A DNA stretch of 18,294 nt, from assembly GCA_029939635.1 (NCBI GenBank), contig JAOZSN010000049.1:1-18294 (forward strand), written 5' to 3'. Shown here in pieces: positions 7,606 to 14,678 of this stretch (positions are counted from its first letter, which is position 1; every line of letters begins with the position of its first letter). Under the pieces are notes generated by a model, which saw only the letters and a list, made by a program, of their open reading frames with translations, did no database searches and was not told the origin of the DNA. This DNA comes from Deltaproteobacteria bacterium (lineage in GTDB: Bacteria > Desulfobacterota > Desulfobulbia > Desulfobulbales > SURF-16). The position numbers and the translations under genes are program-made.

Positions 7606-7998
7606 ATGCGAATTTTACTCGTTGATGACACATTAACTGCCCGTATCTTTGCTAAGAAATGTTTGATGGGCATCGGCTTCCATGATGCGGAGTTTATCCA
7701 GGCCAAACATGGTGTTGATGCCCTGGAAAAACTTGCCGAAGGGCCTGTTGATCTTATTCTCACCGACCTGATGATGCCGGAGATGGATGGTGAAACTTTG
7801 CTGCAGGAGATCAAGGCTAATCCGGATTTGCAGGATATTCCGGTGATTGTCGTCTCCAGTGTCGGTAACATGGCTCGTAAGGATGCTCTTATTGAGATGG
7901 GTGCCCAAGAGGTGTTGGGTAAACCATTTTCCACCACGGAAATCTATGATGTGTTAAAAGGTTTTCTTGATGAAGAGGATGATGATGATGAGTGGTAA
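7606..7998 (+). CDS. CheY-like single-domain response regulator
   Basis: This 130-residue receiver domain has no output domain. It has the acidic pair D7-D8 (LLVDD), the phospho-acceptor D54 in LILTDLMMPEMDG, the conserved hydroxyl residue S84 in VIVVSS and the Lys of LGKPF at 106. The C-terminus is a strongly acidic tail (DEEDDDDEW). It would accept phosphate from a CheA-type kinase encoded outside this window and bind a target such as the flagellar switch. The gene overlaps the CheX-type gene that follows, which suggests coupled translation and phosphatase control of this same protein. The start ATG is not preceded by a visible Shine-Dalgarno sequence; the upstream bases are a T-run from the end of element C. 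A general receiver other than true CheY remains possible. Confidence 0.93.
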   Translation: MRILLVDDTLTARIFAKKCLMGIGFHDAEFIQAKHGVDALEKLAEGPVDLILTDLMMPEMDGETLLQEIKANPDLQDIPVIVVSSVGNMARKDALIEMGAQEVLGKPFSTTEIYDVLKGFLDEEDDDDEW

Positions 7999-8458
7999 GT
8001 CTGAAATTTTTCAAATCAAGGCGGGGGGTAGCAGGCCCCACGAAGAGAGCATGGATCTGGTGGTCAGTGAGACTTTTGAGAAAATGGGTTTTATGGAGGC
8101 CTTTGTGGTGGAGGCGAGGACGGATCTGCCCGCCGATATCCTCTGTGCCTCGTTGCATATTGAGGTACCAGAAAAGGGGATTATGTATTTTCTTGCCCCC
8201 CGGGAACTGGCCTGGTCCATTGCTGAAAATCTCTATGGTGCCGACGAGCTTTCCTCGGAGCTGGTCACCGATATGATAGGCGAATTGCTCAACACCATCT
8301 GCGGCAAATTTTTAAGCGAAGTTATCTCTGATCAGGAGTTTACCCTCTCTATTCCGCAGGTTTGCCCCGAAACTCCAGCATGGCAGGAGGATATGTACGC
8401 CTACTCGTATAATATCGAGAATAAGGGCGTAACGATTATTGTCTTACAACCTGAATAG
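7988..8458 (+). CDS. cheX: CheX-type chemotaxis phosphatase
   Basis: This 156-residue protein of the CheC/CheX/FliY family dephosphorylates CheY-phosphate. The family motif E-x-x-N is visible as E99 and N102 in DMIGELLNTICGKF. Only one such motif is seen, as in CheX rather than the two-motif CheC. I chose ATG at 7988 because the sequence then begins MSGKSEIF and AGAGGA (7974-7979) lies 8 bases upstream. In-frame ATGs at 7979, 7982 and 7985 come from the GAT repeat, and the longest frame (from 7967) would lie inside the receiver gene. The start overlaps the receiver's last codons (stop at 7996-7998). The overlap and the chemistry imply that the two proteins work as a pair. The gene converges on lptG with a 25-base gap and no clear terminator. 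Confidence 0.85.
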   Translation: MSGKSEIFQIKAGGSRPHEESMDLVVSETFEKMGFMEAFVVEARTDLPADILCASLHIEVPEKGIMYFLAPRELAWSIAENLYGADELSSELVTDMIGELLNTICGKFLSEVISDQEFTLSIPQVCPETPAWQEDMYAYSYNIENKGVTIIVLQPE

Positions 8459-8483
8459 AATTTTGTCTCCTGGTGTGTAGCAG

Positions 8484-9563
8484 CTAATATTTCGTATTTC
8501 TCCACAGCATCACCATTCCCACGCCTGAACAGGCAAGATGGATTATCCATGAGGCCACCAGCGGTTCCATACTGCCGCCTAAGCTAAGGGCCTGGAGACC
8601 GCTCCAGATGCCCCAGGCAAAGAAGGCCAGTCCGGCGCTGGCAGGCACGGCTAATGCCAGGTTCATACTGCCTCTAGTTTGCTGGAAGCGCAGCATAAGG
8701 GGCATGGCAATGAGCAGCAGCGGTACACCAAGAAAAATAAAGGAGAGGCGGCGATGCAGATCTACCCTATCTTGCCGGTTACTCATTGCACCAAGGCCCT
8801 TACTGACCAGTACACTTAACGGCATGGTGGAGGCAAGCTGCACTGGCGAGAAGAAATCGGCTGGACTATTGGCTAATGTCAGCTCCTTGGTGGTAAAGGG
8901 AGTCATCTGCAGGGTGCCTGTCTCATCTTTGCCTAAGAGATAGCCATTAGTGAAATGCCATTGCTGGCTGGTCGCTGTTGCCTGACTGGCAAAAAGTGTT
9001 GTCAGCCGTTCCCCATCTGTGGACAGGGTAATATATCGAAAATTTTTGAATTGGTTGCGATTCTCCCCCTGCTCTTTGAAGGAGTATATTCCTTCCTTGC
9101 CGCGAAAATAAGTGACACCGGCCCGGACAATACCGCTTTTTGTCTTGCCTTGTACCTGTTGTTGCCATATCTGCTGAACCTGGGCACTGGCCTGGGGTAG
9201 CAGCCATTGGGCCATGGCCACAGAGAGCAGTGTGAAGATACCTACCCCTATGAGTAAAGGACGCATGACCCGTGCCTTGCTGATGCCGCCGGCATTCATG
9301 GTCTGTAGCTCAAGACGGTTCATGAGCAGCCCCAGGGTGATGATGCCGGCCAGAAGCAAGCATACCGGAGCCATTTGATCATAGATCACTGGGATCTTAG
9401 CTAAAAAATAGCGGACGATGAGGCCAGCGGGTAGCTGTTTTTCCTGGAAATTATCCAAGCGTTCAAAGACATCAATGAGCAGATAGATGGAGATGAGGGC
9501 GGCGAGAATGAGTAGGAAATTAACCGCAAATTGCCGGAATATATAGCGATCGAGCAGGTTCAT
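8484..9563 (-). CDS. lptG: LPS export ABC transporter permease LptG
   Basis: This 359-residue inner-membrane permease works with LptF and the ATPase LptB to extract lipopolysaccharide and pass it to LptC/LptA. It has a typical YjgP/YjgQ-family layout. Three hydrophobic helices lie in the first 115 residues, starting MNLLDRYIFRQFAVNFLLIL. A periplasmic domain spans about 120-265 (contains GIYSFKEQGENRNQFKNFRY), and three C-terminal helices span about 270-355. The family region LLAGIITLGLLMNRLELQTMNAGG (split here: LLAGIITLGLL, then MNRLELQTMNAGG) is the conserved cytoplasmic coupling area. Its ATG overlaps the lptF stop as ATGA, a sign of translational coupling. No LptB, LptC or LptA gene lies in this window. 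It indicates an LPS-bearing outer membrane. Confidence 0.92.
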   Translation of the reverse strand: MNLLDRYIFRQFAVNFLLILAALISIYLLIDVFERLDNFQEKQLPAGLIVRYFLAKIPVIYDQMAPVCLLLAGIITLGLLMNRLELQTMNAGGISKARVMRPLLIGVGIFTLLSVAMAQWLLPQASAQVQQIWQQQVQGKTKSGIVRAGVTYFRGKEGIYSFKEQGENRNQFKNFRYITLSTDGERLTTLFASQATATSQQWHFTNGYLLGKDETGTLQMTPFTTKELTLANSPADFFSPVQLASTMPLSVLVSKGLGAMSNRQDRVDLHRRLSFIFLGVPLLLIAMPLMLRFQQTRGSMNLALAVPASAGLAFFAWGIWSGLQALSLGGSMEPLVASWIIHLACSGVGMVMLWRNTKY

Positions 9564-10732
9564 TGGACACCCTTCCTACTCCTGATTGCTTTTTTTAGCA
9601 GGTGGCCAGGCAGGGCCCAAAAGGTCTCTAGTCTGCTTATGGATTCTCGACCCATCATGGTAAGGTTGAGCAGGGCCAAAGAACCAAAAAGAATATTGGG
9701 CAGCCATAACACCAGTATCATGTTAAAGCGGCCCTGTTCTGCCAGGGTTTCAGAGTAGCTGAAGAGGATATAATAGGCCAGGAAGCAAGCGATCCCAATG
9801 GGCACGGCGGTCTGTTTTCGACCTGGGGCAGTACGGGCAGCAAAGGGTAGACCAAGCATGGTGAGGAGAAAACAACCCACGGCCAGACTCCAGCGTTGCT
9901 GATATTCAATTAAGGCATCACGGCCATTTTGGCTTGTCTTTCCCTCGCTGGCAATAATCTCGTGCAGTCTCTGCTGGCCCATCTCAGCATGTTTGCTGGG
10001 CGCATTATTCCCTCGGGACATGGGCACGGCCAGGGAAAGGGCATAGCTTTCAAATTCGATGTGTTGCATTTTTTCGGCACCACCAGCATCTATGGCTCCA
10101 TGCTGCAGGTGGAGTACCAGCTCTAGATTCTCATAATCAGCCGTGAGCCGGCCACGTCCAGCTGTCACCGTGACAGGATGCTCTTCATTACGACCATCAT
10201 AGATATACACCGTTTGCCACTGGCCATTGTCACGATCAATATGATCAACATAAATGACTATACCACCTAGGCTGTTGCTGAAGCTGCCAGCCCGGATACC
10301 TCGGTCAATTTTTTCCTGGGCCAGCTTGAGCATGAGCAATTTCATGTTAACCAATCCCTGGGGCATGAGGACCATGGAAAAATAGCCAGTCAGGGCGGAA
10401 ATTGCCAGGGCAAAGATAAGCACGGGCGGTACAATCTTGGCCGGACCTGTACCGCCAGCCCGCAGGGCCAGTAACTCATTATCCGCTCCCAGACGACCAA
10501 AGCAGAGAATGACCCCGAACATGGAGGCCAGTGGCAGGGAAAACATCATGAGTTTGGGGAGAATATAAAAGGTGAGGCGGGCAAAATCAGCCGGGCCAAT
10601 GCCCAGGGCAAAGACCGTATCAAAGATCTGCAGTAGCCGACCAAGAAACATGATGGCGGTGAGGATGGTGAGGCTGGCCAAAAAAGGAGCCACCATCTCG
10701 CTGAGTAGGTATGAGTAAAGAAGCAGAGGCAT
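9560..10732 (-). CDS. lptF: LPS export ABC transporter permease LptF
   Basis: This is the partner permease of LptG in the LptB2FG extractor. From the ATG at 10732 it has 390 residues, beginning MPLLLYSYLLSEMVAPFLAS, with three N-terminal helices, a periplasmic region (about 115-270) and three C-terminal helices. The conserved cytoplasmic segment includes GRLGADNELLALRAGG. The frame stays open to an ATG at 10870, but the extra 46 residues are translated from an intergenic inverted repeat (element D) and have no family counterpart, so I reject that start. No convincing Shine-Dalgarno sequence precedes 10732, so the exact start is uncertain. A possible weak promoter on the minus strand has TAGAAT at 10784-10779 with TTTGCG 17 bases upstream, inside element D. 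The gene is divergent from recA. Confidence 0.9.
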   Translation of the reverse strand: MPLLLYSYLLSEMVAPFLASLTILTAIMFLGRLLQIFDTVFALGIGPADFARLTFYILPKLMMFSLPLASMFGVILCFGRLGADNELLALRAGGTGPAKIVPPVLIFALAISALTGYFSMVLMPQGLVNMKLLMLKLAQEKIDRGIRAGSFSNSLGGIVIYVDHIDRDNGQWQTVYIYDGRNEEHPVTVTAGRGRLTADYENLELVLHLQHGAIDAGGAEKMQHIEFESYALSLAVPMSRGNNAPSKHAEMGQQRLHEIIASEGKTSQNGRDALIEYQQRWSLAVGCFLLTMLGLPFAARTAPGRKQTAVPIGIACFLAYYILFSYSETLAEQGRFNMILVLWLPNILFGSLALLNLTMMGRESISRLETFWALPGHLLKKAIRSRKGVQ

Positions 10733-10797
10733 AAAGGGGGGGTATTGCCTGTTGGCGAAAAAGAGAGCTGTTTTGCTGATTCTAAAAAGATTAAAAT

Positions 10798-10878
10798 TAA
10801 CCGCAAAGGCGCAAAGACGCAAAGGTTTTATTTCGAAAAAATAGGCAGTTACTTTGTGTCTTTGCGTCATTGCGGTTA
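10798..10878. repeat. Intergenic inverted repeat with octamer arms (element D)
   Basis: The left arm (10798-10824) starts TAACCG and contains three tandem octamers ending CGCAAAG. The right arm (10852-10878) is its reverse complement with 24 of 27 positions matching. The spacer is 27 bases. It lies between lptF and recA and creates an apparent coding extension of lptF. Words of this kind (CGCAAAGRCGCAAAG) are, from memory, frequent between genes in many environmental bacteria. Confidence 0.85.
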
Positions 10879-10957
10879 GGGAAAAGTTTTTGTAGGTATA
10901 TTATTCATAAACTGGCAACTTTTATAAGTTTACCCTTAACAGGTAAATTTCTTTGTA

Positions 10958-11004
10958 TTAAGATCGTTTAGCTAGTTCAATATAATCAATCATAAAGTTA
11001 GGAG
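10958..11004 (+). promoter_or_regulatory. recA promoter and ribosome binding site
   Basis: TTAAGA (10958-10963) and a perfect TATAAT (10981-10986) are 17 bases apart and form a plausible sigma-70 promoter. GGAG at 11001-11004 lies 9 bases before the recA ATG. An inverted repeat AACTT-TTAT-AAGTT (10917-10930) lies upstream and could be a binding site. I cannot identify a LexA box by eye, since LexA sites differ between bacterial groups. Confidence 0.55.
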
Positions 11005-11013
11005 ATATGCCCT

Positions 11014-12045
11014 ATGGCCGCCCCGGATAAAGCAAAAACCCTTGATTCAGCCATCTTTCAGATCCAAAAACAGTTTGGCAAAGGTTCCATCATGCGCCTT
11101 GGTTCACGGGAGACGGATCAGATCCCGGTTATTTCCACCGGTACTTTGGGTATCGATATTGCCACAGGTGTTGGTGGCTTTCCCCGCGGGCGTGTTATTG
11201 AGATCTATGGTCCTGAGTCGTCCGGTAAAACTACCCTGGCCCTGCACGTTGTGGCTGAGGCCCAGAAGGCTGGAGGTACCGCTGCCTTTATCGATGCTGA
11301 GCATGCCTTAGATGTTTATTATGCCGAACGTTTGGGTGTCAATGTTGATGATTTGCTGGTCTCCCAGCCAGATTATGGTGAGCAGGCCTTGGAGATTGCC
11401 GAGATACTTATCCGTTCCAGTGCCGTTGATATCATTGTTGTTGACTCCGTGGCAGCCTTGACCCCCAAGGCGGAGATTGAGGGCAATATTGGTGATTCCC
11501 ATGTGGGGCTGCAGGCCAGGATGATGAGCCAGACCATGCGTAAGCTCACCGCCATCCTCAAGCAAACTAACACCACCATTGTCTTCATTAATCAGATTAG
11601 AATGAAGATCGGTGTGATGTTTGGCAACCCTGAGACCACCACCGGCGGTAATGCCCTCAAGTTTTACGCCTCCCTGCGGATTGATATCAGGCGCATGACC
11701 CAGATCAAGGATGGCCAGGAGGTTATCGGCAATCGTACCAAGGTGAAAATCGTCAAGAATAAGGTGGCCCCTCCCTTTAAGATTGCCGAGGTGGACATTA
11801 TATATGGTGAGGGTATTTCCACCGCTGGTGATCTGCTCGACCTCGCTGTAGAGCAGGATATCGTTGAAAAGAGCGGGGCCTGGTACTCCTATAACGGTGA
11901 ACGGGTTGGCCAGGGTCGTGAAAACGCTAAGACCTTTCTCAAGGAACACGCTGATATCACGGCTGAGATCGACAAGAAGGTGCGCCTGGGCTATGGTCTG
12001 CCTGTGGCAGATCAGGCGGTGGAGGAAGAGGTGACTTCTCCCTGA
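11014..12045 (+). CDS. recA: Recombinase RecA
   Basis: RecA is a cytoplasmic ATP-dependent strand-exchange protein. It coats single-stranded DNA, pairs it with homologous duplex, and triggers LexA self-cleavage in the SOS response. At 343 residues it has the usual length. Visible features are the N-terminal helix with QKQFGKGSIMRLG, Walker A GPESSGKTT (about 67-75), Walker B with IIVVDSVAAL (about 140-149), and the L1/L2 DNA-binding loop region. That region includes NQIRMKIGVMFGNPETTTGG, followed by ALKFYASLRIDIRR. The C-terminus ends with an acidic tail (EEEVT). The start has a good ribosome binding site and matches the family. A strong terminator follows directly, and no recX is adjacent, so the gene is probably monocistronic. 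Confidence 0.99.
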   Translation: MAAPDKAKTLDSAIFQIQKQFGKGSIMRLGSRETDQIPVISTGTLGIDIATGVGGFPRGRVIEIYGPESSGKTTLALHVVAEAQKAGGTAAFIDAEHALDVYYAERLGVNVDDLLVSQPDYGEQALEIAEILIRSSAVDIIVVDSVAALTPKAEIEGNIGDSHVGLQARMMSQTMRKLTAILKQTNTTIVFINQIRMKIGVMFGNPETTTGGNALKFYASLRIDIRRMTQIKDGQEVIGNRTKVKIVKNKVAPPFKIAEVDIIYGEGISTAGDLLDLAVEQDIVEKSGAWYSYNGERVGQGRENAKTFLKEHADITAEIDKKVRLGYGLPVADQAVEEEVTSP

Positions 12046-12074
12046 TCTTCTTGTCTTTGAAAATGTGATTTATC

Positions 12075-12117
12075 AGCCCCCATGACAGAATGATTCACTC
12101 TGTCATGGGGGCTTTTT
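12075..12117 (+). terminator. Rho-independent terminator of recA
   Basis: A perfect 15-base stem pairs AGCCCCCATGACAGA (12075-12089) with its complement (12099-12113) around a 9-base loop. It is directly followed by a T-run (12113-12117). It lies 30 bases after the recA stop. Confidence 0.95.
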
Positions 12118-12222
12118 GTTTGCACGGAGAGGGAATTTTGTGTTTCCGAACAGAATTTTAGGTAATTTGCTTAGTAGCTATATGCCAGTATGCTTAAATT
12201 TCCACTATCCTTTGCATTTAGG

Positions 12223-12250
12223 TTGACAATTGATTGTCAGGAATTTTAAG
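12223..12250 (+). promoter_or_regulatory. Promoter with operator-like palindrome before the lipoprotein gene
   Basis: A consensus -35 TTGACA (12223-12228) is followed after 16 bases by TTTAAG (12245-12250) as a weak -10. A perfect inverted repeat TGACAAT-TG-ATTGTCA (12224-12239) covers the -35 and looks like a repressor site. The lipoprotein gene starts about 70 bases downstream. The rest of 12118-12323 shows no gene. Confidence 0.45.
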
Positions 12251-12323
12251 TGGTGAAGGTTTGTGAGCATTTTTAGATGGCTCACGTCGCTGTTCGGCTA
12301 TCCCTTCCCTTGAGAGTGTACTT

Positions 12324-14369
12324 ATGAAAAATCTATTATCCTGGCTGTCTGCCCTTACCCTTTGTCTCGCACTTATTTCCTGTGTTGGTGATGACGACAC
12401 AACCTCTAGCGATTCTGGCGCATCTGGATCCCCTAGTTCTGGCTCATCTGCCCTTGTGCTCCTGTCTGTGAGTGTCAGCGGTGCCGAGAGGGTGGATGAA
12501 TCGTCCTCGTCCTTATATCAGGCTATGGCCCATTATGATGATGGTACTAGTCGGGTCATCACTCCAGAGTGGGCTGAAAGTTGTTCTTTTTCGACAATAG
12601 CTAATGACGGTACCTTGAGCACCGATGCGGTGGACAGTGATCGTCTGGTTATCATTTCTGCCACATTCGAAGGGGTGACTGGTTCTAAAGAGGCAATTAT
12701 CACCAATATTGCTACCCTTACGGCTATTACCATAGATGGGGCTGCTACAGTGGCTGAGGATAGTACCGGCATTTACAGCGCCACAGCCCATTACGATGAT
12801 AATACGACAGCAATTATCACTCCAACCTGGGTTGAAGATAGCTCGTATGCCTCCATAACTGCTAATGGAACCCTGACCGTTTTGGAGGTTCCCGGCGATC
12901 AGGGTGTTAGTATTACCGCTACTTATCAGGGGCTAAGTGCCAGCAAGGATGTGACCATTGTAAATATTGAGGCAACGCTGCTTTTTATTACCATAAGTGG
13001 GGTTGATACCGTGACAGAGAGCAGCAACGCCAGTTATAATGCCACGGCCCATTATGATGATGCTACGACCGTGGGCATTACCCCAGTCTGGAGCGAAGAT
13101 AGCGCCTATGCGTCCATAGCCAGCAATGGGATTATGGCCACCTCCAGTGTGAGCAGCAATGAGAGCGTCACCATTACAGCGACCTATCAAGGTCTGGATG
13201 ATACCTTGATTGTGACTATTACGGATGTCCCGGTGCTTTTAACCTCTATTACTATAAATGGGGGGGCTACTATAGGAGAAAATAGCAGTGCCAGCTATAG
13301 TGCCACCGCCCATTATGATAATAACACTACCGCAGAGATTACCCCAAGTTGGCATGAAGACAGTGCTTATGCCTCCATTGCAAATGATGGAACCTTGACC
13401 ACCTCTGGTGTCAATGGCAATAGCACGGTTACCCTTACCGCCAGCTTTGATGGGGTGAGTGGTACAAAAGATGTCACCATTGTCGATGTGTCGCAGGGAA
13501 GTTCTCTTTACATTGCCGACCAGACAATAGCCAAAGAGAGTGTCTTGCGACGCATTCCAGAGTCTGCTCTCACAGCAGCGCGGGATAATCTTCATATTCT
13601 CTACTGCGGTACCTCTCATTCCTCTCAGGTAATGAGTGGCATGGCAGGGCTTGAGCAGTATAAGGCGGGTGATGCTACGCGCTTTGCCTTTACCCATGGC
13701 AGCACGCCTGTGGCTGGCAAGCTTGATATTCATTATAGGGGAGTAGGGGGAGATCTCAGCGGAGATGGCCTTGATGGAGACGGCCATACCGCATATTTTC
13801 GGGGTACGGTCACTTATCTTGACAGCCATTCAGATGTTAATGTCGTCATGTGGAGCTGGTGCAGTATTGAGGGTCATTACTCTGATAGATACCTGAATAA
13901 TTTTGATGAACTTGTTGAAATGTATCGAGCTGGAGGCTCCAAGGGTAGAACAGCAGCAAATGCGGTCACTTTTGTCTGGATGACCGGCTACGCCAGAGGC
14001 AGTCATGGCGATGAGGCCGGTGCGGCCAGATCTCCTTATAATAATCATAAAGATATTGTCGAGCATTGCCAGGCTAACGGTTATTTCTGTCTCGATTACT
14101 GGAGCCAGGATGTCTACGATTATGGCACTGATTTCTATAAACCCTATGAAAGTGGCAATGCCAATGTGCAGCATTATGAGTATGTCCAGAGTCATAATGA
14201 GGGCGTAGACTGGTTCCCCTGTCGAAGTTGGACTAACGGCGGGATTACCTATCCAGCCCATACCAATGACAACTCAACCTATGCCCAGCACCTGACGGGT
14301 AACAGAAGGGCCTATGCTGCCTGGTGGATATGGGCACGCATTGCCGGTTGGGATGGTATTTTAGAGTAG
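12324..14369 (+). CDS. Lipoprotein with four Ig-like (Big2-type) repeats and a C-terminal module of uncertain function
   Basis: This 681-residue exported protein has a signal peptide ending in the lipobox LISC, so Cys20 would be lipidated. A Ser/Gly-rich stretch (about 26-43) follows. Then come four repeats of 86-87 residues, marked by AHYDD-type motifs with His at 70, 156, 243 and 330. Each repeat continues with ITPxWxED, a (Y/F)ASI-like strand and NGTL, typical of bacterial Ig-like domain group 2. Residues about 400-681 form a separate module. It includes YCGTSHSSQ (G429), VVMWSWCS (507-514), VWMTGYARG (M553), LDYWSQD and a C-terminal WWIWARIAGWDG. The spacing faintly recalls SGNH-type hydrolases, with GTSHS in place of GDS, but a catalytic set is not proven. 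The Ig repeats probably act as a spacer holding this module off the membrane surface. A start at 12324 is supported by the lipoprotein signal. It has its own promoter and terminator. Confidence 0.85.
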   Translation: MKNLLSWLSALTLCLALISCVGDDDTTSSDSGASGSPSSGSSALVLLSVSVSGAERVDESSSSLYQAMAHYDDGTSRVITPEWAESCSFSTIANDGTLSTDAVDSDRLVIISATFEGVTGSKEAIITNIATLTAITIDGAATVAEDSTGIYSATAHYDDNTTAIITPTWVEDSSYASITANGTLTVLEVPGDQGVSITATYQGLSASKDVTIVNIEATLLFITISGVDTVTESSNASYNATAHYDDATTVGITPVWSEDSAYASIASNGIMATSSVSSNESVTITATYQGLDDTLIVTITDVPVLLTSITINGGATIGENSSASYSATAHYDNNTTAEITPSWHEDSAYASIANDGTLTTSGVNGNSTVTLTASFDGVSGTKDVTIVDVSQGSSLYIADQTIAKESVLRRIPESALTAARDNLHILYCGTSHSSQVMSGMAGLEQYKAGDATRFAFTHGSTPVAGKLDIHYRGVGGDLSGDGLDGDGHTAYFRGTVTYLDSHSDVNVVMWSWCSIEGHYSDRYLNNFDELVEMYRAGGSKGRTAANAVTFVWMTGYARGSHGDEAGAARSPYNNHKDIVEHCQANGYFCLDYWSQDVYDYGTDFYKPYESGNANVQHYEYVQSHNEGVDWFPCRSWTNGGITYPAHTNDNSTYAQHLTGNRRAYAAWWIWARIAGWDGILE

Positions 14370-14407
14370 GCGTGGCCCCAAAAAAATTGTAGCTATTTCG
14401 TCAGAGA

Positions 14408-14458
14408 AACAGCCCATATTGACAGAAGATTTTTTTCGGTCAATATGGGCTGTTTTGC
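14408..14458 (+). terminator. Rho-independent terminator of the lipoprotein gene
   Basis: A 16-base perfect stem pairs AACAGCCCATATTGAC (14408-14423) with its complement (14439-14454) around a 15-base T-rich loop. A short T-rich tail (14453-14460) follows. It starts 38 bases after the stop codon. Confidence 0.88.
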
Positions 14459-14534
14459 TTATTCCTTCAGTTTGGCACGGAACAGAGCCTAAATCTATCT
14501 ATTGATGTACGTATCCCAGATCGAAAAACATTAC

Positions 14535-14591
14535 TTGTTTACTCTGGTTAGCTAAAAAACATCGACGTCACGCCATTTTCGCAGTAAACAA
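14535..14591 (+). promoter_or_regulatory. Inverted repeat in the alaS upstream region
   Basis: The 309-base gap 14370-14678 holds the preceding terminator and then an A/T-rich stretch. In that stretch TTGTTTACT (14535-14543) is repeated as the exact reverse complement at 14583-14591, with 39 bases between. It could be a pair of operator half-sites or an RNA stem in the alaS leader. No T-box signature, clear promoter or small gene was recognised here. Confidence 0.3.
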
Positions 14592-14678
14592 ATTCCTTTT
14601 GGCCATATTAATAGAAGCGCAGAGTATCGCGACCGCTATTTAATACCTATAAATGTACTATCTACCCCCATACGAGCC

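Noticed and set aside
11308..11949. 213-codon open frame on the minus strand inside recA
   Set aside because: It lies wholly opposite recA, has no motif or ribosome binding site, and comes from the codon bias of recA.
13239..13829. 196-codon open frame on the minus strand inside the lipoprotein gene
   Set aside because: It is opposite repeated coding sequence, and its repeated look mirrors the Ig repeats rather than a real protein.
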